Below, piece by piece: positions 33,211 to 41,356 of a stretch of DNA of 64,000 bases. The DNA comes from JACQZU01 sp041908165. Its GTDB lineage: Bacteria; Acidobacteriota; Holophagae; Holophagales; Holophagaceae. The notes beneath the pieces are model-generated. The model did not search any database, had not been told where the DNA came from, and was given only the letters and a program-made list of their open reading frames with translations. Positions within the stretch are counted from its first letter, which is position 1. Every line of letters begins with the position of its first letter. The DNA lies in contig JAYRFV010000136.1 in NCBI GenBank assembly GCA_041908165.1, forward strand, positions 32,414-96,413, given 5' to 3'. The translations under genes and the position numbers were made by a program.

Positions 33211-34545
33211 ATGACCAGCCGAAGGACCTTCCTGCAGACCCTGGGCGCCGGCGCGGCGGGCCTCGCCGGGCTCACCGCCTGCGGCGGCGGGGGCACCAGC
33301 ACCGGCGGCACCGGCGGCGGGGGCGGGACCCCGCCCGCGACGGCGGGGCCGATCCTCGTGGTCCTCCAGATCCAGGGCGGCAACGACTGGCTCAACACCC
33401 TGGCGCCGCTGAGCGGCGCGAACGCGACCGCCTACCGCAGCAACCGCCCGACCCTCGGCATCGCCGAGGCCGACCTGACGCCCTTGAACATGCTGGGCAC
33501 CGGCGACGTCGGCCTCAACAAGGACATGCTCGGCATGGACGTCCTGCACGCCGCCGGCAAGGTGGCCTGGATCCCCGGGATCGGCATGCCCAACCCGAAC
33601 CTCAGCCACTTCACCGCCACCGACCTGTGGGGGCAGGGGGCCGCCGTGCCCGATGGCAGCGGCTGGCTGGGACGCTGGGGCGACGCTGCGTTCGCGGTGG
33701 GTGACGTGCTCCGCGGCATTGCCCTGACGTCGGACATCCTTCTCCAGAACCACGGCAGGAAACGCGATTTCGTCAGCATCGTCACCACCGGCGACTTCGT
33801 CTACCCGGCCTACCTCCGTTCCACCACGACCCCGCCCGACTCGAATTTCCTGAAGACCGGGTTCCTGGCCGGGCTCAACGCCGCCGCCACCGATCCGGCC
33901 GCGGGGCTGGCGGCCACCGAAGGCAAGCTGTGGTACGACGCCCAGGCCTCCTTCAGCACGCTGATCAAGGCACGCACGCCGGCGGTCGCCTACCCGGGGG
34001 ACACCGCCTACACCAACAGCCGCGGCCTGGGCCGGCTGAGCAGCCAGCTGAGCAGCCAGCTCAAGCTGGTGGCCCAGATGATCGCCTCCGGCATCCCCGG
34101 CCAGGTCTATACGGTGCGGCTGGGGGGCTTCGACACCCACAGCAACGAGGCCATCGACTACCGCAACCTCATGGGCGCCCTGGGCGGTTCCATCAAGGCC
34201 TTCCACGACGACCTCGCGACCATCGACACCACGGTCGACGGCAAGACCGTCAAGGCCCAGGACCGGGTGCTGGTCATGGCCTGGAGCGAATTCGGGCGCC
34301 GCATCAAGGAGAACAACGGCGGCACCGACCACGGCACCAGCGCGCTGTCCTTCTGCGTCGGCAACATGGTGAAGGGCGGGTTCCATGGCAGCGGCTTCCC
34401 CGACCTCTCGAAGCCGGACTCCAACGGGAACATGGTGTCCACCACCGATTTCCGCAGCCTCTACGCCACCATCCTCGACCGCTTCCTGGGCGCCGACAGC
34501 AAGGCCATCCTGGGGGCGACCTACGCGCCCCTGGGCTTCCTGTAG
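33211..34545 (+). CDS. DUF1501 domain protein, Tat-exported lipoprotein
   Basis: A 444-aa protein. The N-terminus SRRTFLQTLGAGAAGLAGLT followed by Cys gives a twin-arginine signal with a lipobox (LTAC). The mature domain shows DUF1501 features: VVLQIQGGNDWLNT, GMDVLHAAGKVAWIPGIG, LSHFTATDLWG, RLGGFDTHSNE, VLVMAWSEFGRRIKEN and GGTDHGTSA. The family resembles the alkaline-phosphatase/sulfatase fold but its substrate is unknown. A glycine-rich linker lies at residues 28-46. It forms a unit with the DUF1800 gene; the TauE/SafE gene converges on it with 9 bp between. Confidence 0.93.
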   Translation: MTSRRTFLQTLGAGAAGLAGLTACGGGGTSTGGTGGGGGTPPATAGPILVVLQIQGGNDWLNTLAPLSGANATAYRSNRPTLGIAEADLTPLNMLGTGDVGLNKDMLGMDVLHAAGKVAWIPGIGMPNPNLSHFTATDLWGQGAAVPDGSGWLGRWGDAAFAVGDVLRGIALTSDILLQNHGRKRDFVSIVTTGDFVYPAYLRSTTTPPDSNFLKTGFLAGLNAAATDPAAGLAATEGKLWYDAQASFSTLIKARTPAVAYPGDTAYTNSRGLGRLSSQLSSQLKLVAQMIASGIPGQVYTVRLGGFDTHSNEAIDYRNLMGALGGSIKAFHDDLATIDTTVDGKTVKAQDRVLVMAWSEFGRRIKENNGGTDHGTSALSFCVGNMVKGGFHGSGFPDLSKPDSNGNMVSTTDFRSLYATILDRFLGADSKAILGATYAPLGFL

Positions 34546-34554
34546 GACGGCCCC

Positions 34555-35331
34555 TCAGCCCTTGCGCAGGAGCAGCGCAGCCGCCAGCCCCAGCATCAAG
34601 GCGAACCCTCGCTGCAGGGTGGGTCCGCGCAGCGTGGTGCCGGCCCGGGCCCCCAGGTAGGCCCCCAGCATGAACCCGCCGGCGGTGGCGGCCAGCAGCC
34701 CCCAGGGCAGCCCGCCCTGGGCCGCGGCATAGACCACCACGCCGGGCAGTCCCAAGGGCAGCAGCAGCAGCACCAGGCTCTGGACCTGCGCCTCCTGCTG
34801 GGGCATGCGGCAGCGCCAGGCCAGCAGCGGAATGATCACCAGCCCGCCGCCGATGCCCAGCAGGCCCGCGCTCAGCCCTCCTGCAAGCCCGGCCAGGAGG
34901 GCGAAACCGGCGGTCGCCTCCCGCCGGGCGGCGGCTTCCGGCTCGGGCCCGGGCCGGCGGCCGGCCCTCAGGGTCTGGCCCGCCACCAGGACGAGGAGGA
35001 GCGCGAACCCCCAGCGCAGGGGAGGCTCCGGGATGCGGTTGGCGGTCCAGGCCCCGGCCACGACCCCCGGGAGGAAGCCCAGCAGCATGCCACCCACCAG
35101 CTTCCAGTGCACGGGCACGCCGCGCCGCCGGTAGTGCAGCACCGCCGGAAGGCCGTTGGGAAGCAGCATGGCCGCCAGGGTCAGGCCCTGGGCGCGGTGC
35201 TGGTCCAGGCCCACGGCCAGCCCCAGCAGCGGCACCATCACGATGCCCCCGCCGATGCCGAACAGCCCCGAGAGAACGCCTCCGGCAAGCCCCGCGCCCG
35301 CACAGGCCAGCACCTTCGGCAACGACTCCAT
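34555..35331 (-). CDS. TauE/SafE family membrane permease
   Basis: A 258-aa integral membrane protein with about eight transmembrane helices in two repeats. Each repeat starts with the family motif: GVLSGLFGIGGGIVMVPLL at residues about 19-37 and GLSAGLLGIGGGLVIIPLL at residues about 157-175. Members export sulfite, sulfoacetate or related organosulfur anions, but specificity cannot be predicted. It is a single gene. A TAGGAT box ends 6 nt before its ATG with no Shine-Dalgarno, suggesting a leaderless transcript. Confidence 0.92.
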   Translation of the reverse strand: MESLPKVLACAGAGLAGGVLSGLFGIGGGIVMVPLLGLAVGLDQHRAQGLTLAAMLLPNGLPAVLHYRRRGVPVHWKLVGGMLLGFLPGVVAGAWTANRIPEPPLRWGFALLLVLVAGQTLRAGRRPGPEPEAAARREATAGFALLAGLAGGLSAGLLGIGGGLVIIPLLAWRCRMPQQEAQVQSLVLLLLPLGLPGVVVYAAAQGGLPWGLLAATAGGFMLGAYLGARAGTTLRGPTLQRGFALMLGLAAALLLRKG

Positions 35332-35337
35332 GTGCCC

Positions 35338-35343
35338 ATCCTA
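35338..35343 (-). promoter_or_regulatory. -10 box of putative leaderless TauE/SafE transcript
   Basis: TAGGAT on the minus strand ends 6 nt before the ATG at 35331. Transcription starting about 6-7 nt downstream would begin at the start codon itself. No -35 box is evident. Confidence 0.4.
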
Positions 35344-35424
35344 TCCCTCCGGAACCTCGGCGGGCCTGCCTGATCAACGCCGCGCGTGGTCCAATGGGGA
35401 GGGAGCCGCCCCGGCCGAAACCTC

Positions 35425-36201
35425 ATGCAGACCCGACTTTCCGACGACATCTACCTCGATTCCCGCCGCGCGGTCTGGCTTCCCGGCCACCGCACGCTGG
35501 TGCTCTCCGACCTGTTCCTGGGCCTGGGGGCGGGCCGGCGGAAGCGCACGGACGCCATCCCCTCGGGCCAGCATCACGACCTCTGGGAGCGGCTGCTGGG
35601 GCTGCTCTCCGACCTGGATCCCACCCGGGTGGCCCTGCTGGGCGACATCAAGCCGGCGCAGGGTGGCCTCGAGGGCGAGGAGGCGGAGGAACTGGCGGCG
35701 CTCCTGCGGAAAATCGCCGGCGGCAGGCGCGAGGTGGTCCAGGTGGTGGGGCACCCGGAGCGGTCCAACGGCCCGGTCCTCGAGGCCGCGGGAGTCCGGC
35801 CCGTCGAGCAGTTCCACCTGGGGGCCCACACCCTGATGCACCGCCGCCGGATCTTCGTCTATCCCCGCCACGAACCGCCCCACGGGCTCTGGATCAACGG
35901 CGGCCTGCACCCCCTGTTCGCCCTGCCGACGCCGGGCCCCGCCAACGAGGCGGAATGGCTGCGCCACCCCGCCTTCCTCTACACCGGCTTCGCCCTGGTG
36001 ATGCCGCCCTTCGTCGCCTACGCCCAGGGGTGGGAGGTCATGCAGCCGGAGCGGCTGCCGCGCCAGGCCAGGGCCTGGAAACTGCTCGGGGAGCGCATCA
36101 CCGAACTCGACCTCGCCACGCTTCCGCCGCCCCCGGATTCCCTGCGCACCCTCGTCCGCCTGCCGGCGAAATTCAAGTCCAGGACCGGCCAGGAGGGCTG
36201 A
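35425..36201 (+). CDS. Degenerate PdeM-like metallophosphoesterase homologue
   Basis: A 258-aa protein that follows the layout of PdeM, the ligase-associated calcineurin-like phosphoesterase: RAVWLPGHRTLVLSDLFLG, VALLGDIKP, VVGHPE, a LWINGGLHP stretch and a C-terminal LYTGFALVMPPF block. Nearly every metal ligand is altered. The D-x-H motif is D29-L-F31, GD-x-x-H is GDIKPA, the GNHD motif is GHPE (109-112), and GHxH is GGLHP. It is therefore probably catalytically inactive or uses a different site. ATG at 35425 is chosen; an in-frame ATG at 35386 lacks homology. No ligase or exonuclease partner gene is nearby. Confidence 0.65.
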   Translation: MQTRLSDDIYLDSRRAVWLPGHRTLVLSDLFLGLGAGRRKRTDAIPSGQHHDLWERLLGLLSDLDPTRVALLGDIKPAQGGLEGEEAEELAALLRKIAGGRREVVQVVGHPERSNGPVLEAAGVRPVEQFHLGAHTLMHRRRIFVYPRHEPPHGLWINGGLHPLFALPTPGPANEAEWLRHPAFLYTGFALVMPPFVAYAQGWEVMQPERLPRQARAWKLLGERITELDLATLPPPPDSLRTLVRLPAKFKSRTGQEG

Positions 36202-36217
36202 GCCGGCACCGGCAGCC

Positions 36218-36715
36218 CTATTCCCGGTTCTTTCGCCTGCTGCGCGGCGCGCCGACAACGCCTCCCTTCACCGGCGTCCCGTCGTCGAGCACAAGGTCCC
36301 AGCCGATGCGGTCGCCCAGCCTGAGCCCGAGGCGCCGCAGGCTTCCGGCCGCAAACTGCACGGTGTGGCGGGAGGCCGCGCGGCCGCCGTGGGCCGGTCC
36401 CTCGCCTCCCGTGCTCGGGAGCCGGGGCTGCAGGTGCTCGGCCATCTCCACCACCCGTCCGTCCGCCGAAACCCAGACGACATCGAGGGCGATCAGGTGG
36501 TTGCGCAGGCGGACCGGCCGCAGCCCGTCCTCCGTTCCGAGGAACAGCATGCAGCGGTCCTTCGCCAGGCCCTGCCGGTACATCAGCCCGCGTTCCAGCT
36601 CGGCGGCGGTGACGGCGACCTCGGCGAGCAAGGGACGGCCCTTGACCACCAGCGTGCCGCCGCCGCCGGCGAAGGCGAGCACCGGGACGAGGCAGGCCAG
36701 GACGATGCGACGCAT
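36218..36715 (-). CDS. DUF192 family exported protein
   Basis: A 165-aa protein with a short signal peptide (residues 1-17, VLACLVPVLAFA) and a DUF192 domain: VEVAVT-type strand, ELERGLMYRQGLAKDRCMLF, then RNHLIALDVVWVSADGRVVEM and a C-terminal FAAGSLRRLGLRLGDRI. DUF192 proteins are small beta-rich secreted proteins of unknown function found widely in bacteria and archaea. The C-terminus adds about 20 basic residues. It converges on the PdeM-like gene with 16 bp between. Confidence 0.88.
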   Translation of the reverse strand: MRRIVLACLVPVLAFAGGGGTLVVKGRPLLAEVAVTAAELERGLMYRQGLAKDRCMLFLGTEDGLRPVRLRNHLIALDVVWVSADGRVVEMAEHLQPRLPSTGGEGPAHGGRAASRHTVQFAAGSLRRLGLRLGDRIGWDLVLDDGTPVKGGVVGAPRSRRKNRE

Positions 36716-36770
36716 GGGAGGGTACCGTCTCCACCATAGCCGGCCGGCCGCGGGAACGGGAGCCGCTGCC

Positions 36771-37595
36771 CTAGGTGCCGCGCTTCTCGCGGATCCGGAA
36801 GAGCGTGGGCCAGAGCTTCCCGGTGACGAACAGGCGCCCTCCGGCTGCGTCGTAGGCGATGCCGTTCAGCACGGAGTCGGCCCCAGTGTGGTGCAGGGGG
36901 CTCAGCAGCCCGGCCAGGTCGATCCAGCGGAGGACCTGCCCGGTCTTCGGCGAGATCACCGCGATCCGGTCCGTCTGCCAGACGTTCGCGTAGATCTCGC
37001 CCTGGATCCACTCCAGCTCGTTGAGCATGGGCACCGGCGCACCCTGGTCCTTGACCTCCAGGGTCCGGACCACGGCGTATTCGCGCCGGTCCAGGAGCCG
37101 TCCGCCGTCCACCACGCGGAGCCGGGAGGTTCCGTCGCTCATGTAGAAGTCCCGCCCGTCCGTCGTCAGGCCCCAGCCTTCGCCGGGATAGGCGAAGGAG
37201 AACAGGGGCTTGAGGTCCGACGCCTGGTAGACGAATCCCTTGCCCGATTGCCAGGTGAGCTGGACGACCTTCCCCTTGAGCACCGCGATGCCTTCGCCGA
37301 AGTGCTCCTGGGCCAGTTGCACCGTCCCCAGGATCTCCTTCCGGCCCCGGTTGTAGCGGTATTTCTGCAGGCGGGAACCGCCGTGCTGGCCGGTGCCTTC
37401 GTAGAAGATCCCCTCGTGGAAGACGAGGCCCTGGGTGTAGGCGCCGGGGTCGTGGTCCAGGGACTCCAGCCGCTCGAACCCCACGACCGGCGTCCGGCCC
37501 GCGGCCTTCCGGCTCCCCGGCGGACCGGGAATGCCCGGTGCTCCGCTGGCGGCCAGCAGGACCACGGCGAGGCTGGTGCGGACGATGCATCGCAT
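36771..37595 (-). CDS. Glutaminyl-peptide cyclotransferase (plant/bacterial type)
   Basis: A 274-aa exported five-bladed beta-propeller enzyme that turns N-terminal glutamine of peptides into pyroglutamate. Signature stretches are YTQGLVFHEGIFYEGTGQHGGSRL, GEGWGLTTDGRDFYMSDGTSRL, LNELEWIQGEIYANVWQTDRIAVI and DSVLNGIAYDA, including the Glu/Asn/Trp residues conserved in papaya-type cyclases. A signal peptide covers about residues 1-20. ATG at 37595 is chosen; upstream extension has no homology. It is divergent from the DUF5916 gene. Confidence 0.9.
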   Translation of the reverse strand: MRCIVRTSLAVVLLAASGAPGIPGPPGSRKAAGRTPVVGFERLESLDHDPGAYTQGLVFHEGIFYEGTGQHGGSRLQKYRYNRGRKEILGTVQLAQEHFGEGIAVLKGKVVQLTWQSGKGFVYQASDLKPLFSFAYPGEGWGLTTDGRDFYMSDGTSRLRVVDGGRLLDRREYAVVRTLEVKDQGAPVPMLNELEWIQGEIYANVWQTDRIAVISPKTGQVLRWIDLAGLLSPLHHTGADSVLNGIAYDAAGGRLFVTGKLWPTLFRIREKRGT

Positions 37596-37660
37596 GGGCG
37601 TCTCCAGGCCCAGGATAGCCCCCCGGGCGGGTTCCCGGCTGGCTACCTCGCATCCTGGGG

Positions 37661-37666
37661 TACATT
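37661..37666 (+). promoter_or_regulatory. -10 box of putative leaderless DUF5916 transcript
   Basis: TACATT ends 6 nt before the ATG at 37673, and no Shine-Dalgarno is present between them. This is the same arrangement as at several other single genes in this window. Confidence 0.4.
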
Positions 37667-37672
37667 CGATCC

Positions 37673-40096
37673 ATGCGGTCTTTCCGTTCGATGGCACTCC
37701 TCCTCGCCGGACTCCTGGGCCCGGCCGGAGCGGCCCAGGGCCCCGCCAAGACCCTGCGGGCGATCCGCCACCGAGGCCCCCTGGTCCTGGACGGCCGGCT
37801 GGACGAGGCGGCCTGGCGCACCGCCCCGACCGCAACAGGCTTCATCCAGCAGTGGCCGAAATTCGGCCGTCCCGCCACCCTTCCCACCGAAGTCCGGGTG
37901 CTGTACGACGACCACCACCTCTACGTCGGCGCCCGCATGCTCCACCCCCGGAACCTCTCCCCCGGCGGCGGGGACGTCCGCAGGCGGCTGCACCGGCGCG
38001 ACCAGGACAGCCCCGGGGACTGGTTCGTCGTCTACCTCGACAGCCTCCGCAGCGGCAGCACCGGAGCCGGTTTCTGGGTCAGCGCCGGCGGTGTCCAGCG
38101 CGATGCGGCCCTCTCGGCCGACACCAGCGTCGACCACGCCTGGGATGCCGTCTGGGACAGCGCGGTGTCCATCGACGCGGACGGCTGGACCGCCGAGCTG
38201 CGGATCCCCTTCTCGCTGCTCCGCATCCCGCACGGGGGACCCCAGGACTGGGGGATCAATTTCGCGCGCGTCGACCAGGGCCAGGTCCGCGAGACCTGCT
38301 TCTGGCACCTCGTGCCGCGCAGCGAGAACGCCTTCGTCAGCCGCTTCCCGGCCCTGACCGGCATCGAGGACATCCAGCCCCAGCCGCGCCGGGAGGCGAT
38401 CCCCTTCGTCAGCCTGCGGCGGAAGTTCGAGTCCACCCAGGTCTTCGACGACCGCACCTGGACCCGCGGCGCAGGCCTGGACGCCCACCTGAGCCTCAAC
38501 ACCCACTCCCAGCTCGACCTCAGCGTCCGGCCGGACTTCGGCCAGGTGGAGGTCGACCAGGCCGTGCTCAACCTCAGCTCCTACGAGACCTGGTTCCCGG
38601 AAAAGCGCACCTTCTTCCTCGAGGGCGCCGAGATCTTCAACGTCGCCGGCAGCAACCTGTTCTACAGCCGGCGGATCGGAGCCGGGCTGGGCAACCCGCC
38701 GCTGGCCGAGGGCGAGGCCCTGCTCGGGCGTCCCGACGCCGCCGACATCGCCGGGGCCGCCAAGGTCACCGGGCACCTGCCCGGGGGCACCACCCTGGGC
38801 TTCCTGGGGGCCGGCGTCGAGGCGGCCCGGGCGGAGGTCCGCGGCGCCGACGGCGCCCCCGCCCGCCGGGAACTCGCGGCGGCGACCGCCTTCGGCGTGG
38901 CCCGGGTGCGGCAGGCCCTGGGTCCCAGCGGCGGCTACCTGGGAGGGTTCGCCAGCTGGATGCGCCAGGCCGGCAGCAGCGGCCGGCGCGCCTACGTGCA
39001 GGCGGTCGACTCGCGCCTCAAGAGCGCGGACCGCAGGTCCACGCTGGAGCTGACCCTGGTCCGCAGCGACACCGGGCAGCGCGACCTGGAGCCCCTCGTG
39101 GGCTGGGCCGGCCGGCTGCGCGGCAACCAGCGCTGGGGCTCCGGGTGGGGCGCCGACCTGCAGGCCTGGAACCTGTCCCGGGACTACAACCCGAACGATG
39201 TCGGCTTCATCTCCCGCGCCGACGAGCGCGCCCTCCAGGGCTCCCTCACCAAGCAGTGGGACGAGCCGGGCCCCTGGGTCCAGAACTGGAACGCCAGCCT
39301 GGGCGCCGCGCGTTCCGAGGACCAGGCCGGGCGCACCCTGGGACGCTGGGTGGGCGTTTCCGCCTCCTCCACCCTGGTCCATTTCATCGGCCTTTGGGGC
39401 AACGCGGGGCTCAACCTTCCCGCCTTCGACGACCGCGAATTGCGCACCTTCAGCCTGGCCCGCAAGCGGTACCTTCGGACCGGACGGATCCCGACCCTGG
39501 GCCTGGGGGTGGACACCGCGGGCAACAGGCCCTGGTACCTGCGCTTCACCCACGACCGCGCCTGGTTCTCCGGTGGACCGAGCGCCGACACGCGCCTGTA
39601 CCAGTCGATCAAGCCCACCGAAGCCCTCGAGTTCCAGCTCGATACCCTGCTGGTGCGCGACGCTGGGGAGCCCCGGTGGGTGGAGACCCAGGCCGGCACG
39701 CCGGTCGTGGGCCTGCGCCGCCTGACCCAGCTGAACCAGATCCTGCGGGTGGCCTACGCCTTCAGCCCGGATCTCACGGTCCAGGCCTTCGCGCAGTGGC
39801 TGGATGCCGCCTGGGTGTTCCGCGACCTGAAGGCCTGCCTCGAGGACGAGAGCCTGAGGCCCGGCGCGACCGCCGACCAGACCGCCTTCAGCTCCCGGCT
39901 GTGGAACGTCAACCTGATCACCCGCTGGGAGTTCCAGCCCGGATCCACCCTGTACCTGGTCTACACCCACGGCGTGAGCACCGACGCCCTCCTCAACGAC
40001 CGCGCCGCCCTCCGGCCCTGGACGGACCTGCTCGACCTGCGCCACCTGCCCAGCGACGACGTGGTGCAGCTGAAGCTCAGCTGGCTCTTCCGCTAG
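37673..40096 (+). CDS. DUF5916 outer-membrane protein with CBM9-like domain
   Basis: An 807-aa exported protein. After a signal peptide (residues 1-21) an N-terminal CBM9-like carbohydrate-binding domain spans residues about 28-215 (LVLDGRLDEAAWRTAP, VRVLYDDHHLYVGARM, WTAELRIPFSLLR). The DUF5916 region (about 235-807) begins with RRKFES and the very conserved DVSVRPDFGQVEVDQAVLN-like strand, then SSYETWFPEKRTFFLEGAEIF. The C-terminus ends in alternating residues and a terminal Phe-Arg (LKLSWLFR), compatible with an outer-membrane beta-barrel. Its substrate is unknown. Confidence 0.92.
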   Translation: MRSFRSMALLLAGLLGPAGAAQGPAKTLRAIRHRGPLVLDGRLDEAAWRTAPTATGFIQQWPKFGRPATLPTEVRVLYDDHHLYVGARMLHPRNLSPGGGDVRRRLHRRDQDSPGDWFVVYLDSLRSGSTGAGFWVSAGGVQRDAALSADTSVDHAWDAVWDSAVSIDADGWTAELRIPFSLLRIPHGGPQDWGINFARVDQGQVRETCFWHLVPRSENAFVSRFPALTGIEDIQPQPRREAIPFVSLRRKFESTQVFDDRTWTRGAGLDAHLSLNTHSQLDLSVRPDFGQVEVDQAVLNLSSYETWFPEKRTFFLEGAEIFNVAGSNLFYSRRIGAGLGNPPLAEGEALLGRPDAADIAGAAKVTGHLPGGTTLGFLGAGVEAARAEVRGADGAPARRELAAATAFGVARVRQALGPSGGYLGGFASWMRQAGSSGRRAYVQAVDSRLKSADRRSTLELTLVRSDTGQRDLEPLVGWAGRLRGNQRWGSGWGADLQAWNLSRDYNPNDVGFISRADERALQGSLTKQWDEPGPWVQNWNASLGAARSEDQAGRTLGRWVGVSASSTLVHFIGLWGNAGLNLPAFDDRELRTFSLARKRYLRTGRIPTLGLGVDTAGNRPWYLRFTHDRAWFSGGPSADTRLYQSIKPTEALEFQLDTLLVRDAGEPRWVETQAGTPVVGLRRLTQLNQILRVAYAFSPDLTVQAFAQWLDAAWVFRDLKACLEDESLRPGATADQTAFSSRLWNVNLITRWEFQPGSTLYLVYTHGVSTDALLNDRAALRPWTDLLDLRHLPSDDVVQLKLSWLFR

Positions 40097-40099
40097 CGC

Positions 40100-41314
40100 T
40101 CAGCCCGGCAGGCCGCGCAGCCAGTCGAGCAGGCGGGGGAGGTCCGCTTCCCGGTGGAAGCCGTGGAAGGCGAGGCGCAGGTAGCCCTCGCGGACGCTGG
40201 CGTGGATGCCCCGCTGCAGGCCGTCCTTGAGGCGCTCCTGGAGGAAGCCCGGGCCGCGGCCCTGGTGGTGCAGCCCGAGGATCGGCCCGAGCCGGTCCGC
40301 CGCCCGCAGCGCACCCAGGCGATCGGCCTCCGCCGACCACGAAGGCAGGCCGCCCAGCCCCTCCAGGAAGGTCTGCTGCAGGGCCGCCACGTGCGAGCCG
40401 ATCCGCGCCACCCCCGCCCGGTTGAGGCAGCGCAGCGACTCCAGGAAGCCGCAGCACGCCAGCCCGGGGGTGCCACCCTGCTCCAGGCGCCGGCCATCGC
40501 CGACGAAGGCCCGGGCGAAGTCGGTGGAGGGGCGGAGGAAGTTGCTGCCGTCCTCCACCGACAGCCAGGTCCCGGTCGGATGCAGGCGCAGCCGGAAGGA
40601 TTCGGCGGTCCAGAGGAGGCCGATGCCCTGCGGAGCCAGCAGGCCCTTGTGGCCGCCGCTGGCGAAGGCCGCCGCCGCGCTCAGGTCCGGGACGTGGGTG
40701 CCGGCGCCCTGGATGCCGTCGACGACCAGGTCCCCGCCGCGCGCGGCGCAGCCCTCTCCCAGCCTGCCGAGGTCCAGCCTCAGGCCGTCCTGGAAGCGGA
40801 CCCAGGACAGGGCCAGGACCCGGGTGCGCGGACCGAGGGCCGCCAGCAGCCGTCCTTCCGGGTCGTCCTCCACCCGCGGCGGACGGGATTCCCACGCCTC
40901 GGCCCCGGCCCGGTGGCCCTCCCAGAGCGGGACCTCGCGGAAGGAGACGCCACGGCCCCCCAGCGCCAGCCACGGCCAGGCGTTGCTCGGGAACTCCCCG
41001 AGCGGCGCCAGCACCTCGTCTCCGTCCCGCCAGGGATAGCCGAGGGCGACCGTCTCCAGCCCCGAGGAGGTGTTGACGGTGATGCCGAGGTCCTCGCTTC
41101 GGGCGCCGATCAGGATCGCCGCCTCGGCCCGCACCTGCGCAGGCAGGCCCAGGAAATCCTCCTGGAAGTCCATCTCCCAGGGCCGCAGCTCCTTGTCCAA
41201 AAACGCGCGGAGCGCCTCCACCGCGGCCTTCGGCACCGGGCCTTCGGCGCAGTGCATGACCCAGAGGCGATCCGGGTCCAGGTCGAACAGGGCGGGATCG
41301 AGGGGCGGGTGCAT
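40100..41314 (-). CDS. Class V aminotransferase-like PLP enzyme
   Basis: A 404-aa fold-type I PLP enzyme. SSGLETVALG binds the cofactor phosphate, LVVDGIQGAGTHVPDL contains the Asp that contacts the pyridine nitrogen and the Gln after it, and ASGGHKGLLAPQGIG carries the Schiff-base lysine. The closest types are cysteine desulfurase/kynureninase/isopenicillin-epimerase-like enzymes; the desulfurase catalytic Cys loop is not evident, so an aminotransferase or epimerase-like role is more likely. It converges on the DUF5916 gene with 3 bp between. A GACACT box 6 nt before the ATG may direct a leaderless transcript. Confidence 0.87.
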   Translation of the reverse strand: MHPPLDPALFDLDPDRLWVMHCAEGPVPKAAVEALRAFLDKELRPWEMDFQEDFLGLPAQVRAEAAILIGARSEDLGITVNTSSGLETVALGYPWRDGDEVLAPLGEFPSNAWPWLALGGRGVSFREVPLWEGHRAGAEAWESRPPRVEDDPEGRLLAALGPRTRVLALSWVRFQDGLRLDLGRLGEGCAARGGDLVVDGIQGAGTHVPDLSAAAAFASGGHKGLLAPQGIGLLWTAESFRLRLHPTGTWLSVEDGSNFLRPSTDFARAFVGDGRRLEQGGTPGLACCGFLESLRCLNRAGVARIGSHVAALQQTFLEGLGGLPSWSAEADRLGALRAADRLGPILGLHHQGRGPGFLQERLKDGLQRGIHASVREGYLRLAFHGFHREADLPRLLDWLRGLPG

Positions 41315-41356
41315 GGTCCGAGTGTCCCAGGAACCGGGCGCGGCGAAAGGGCCCGG

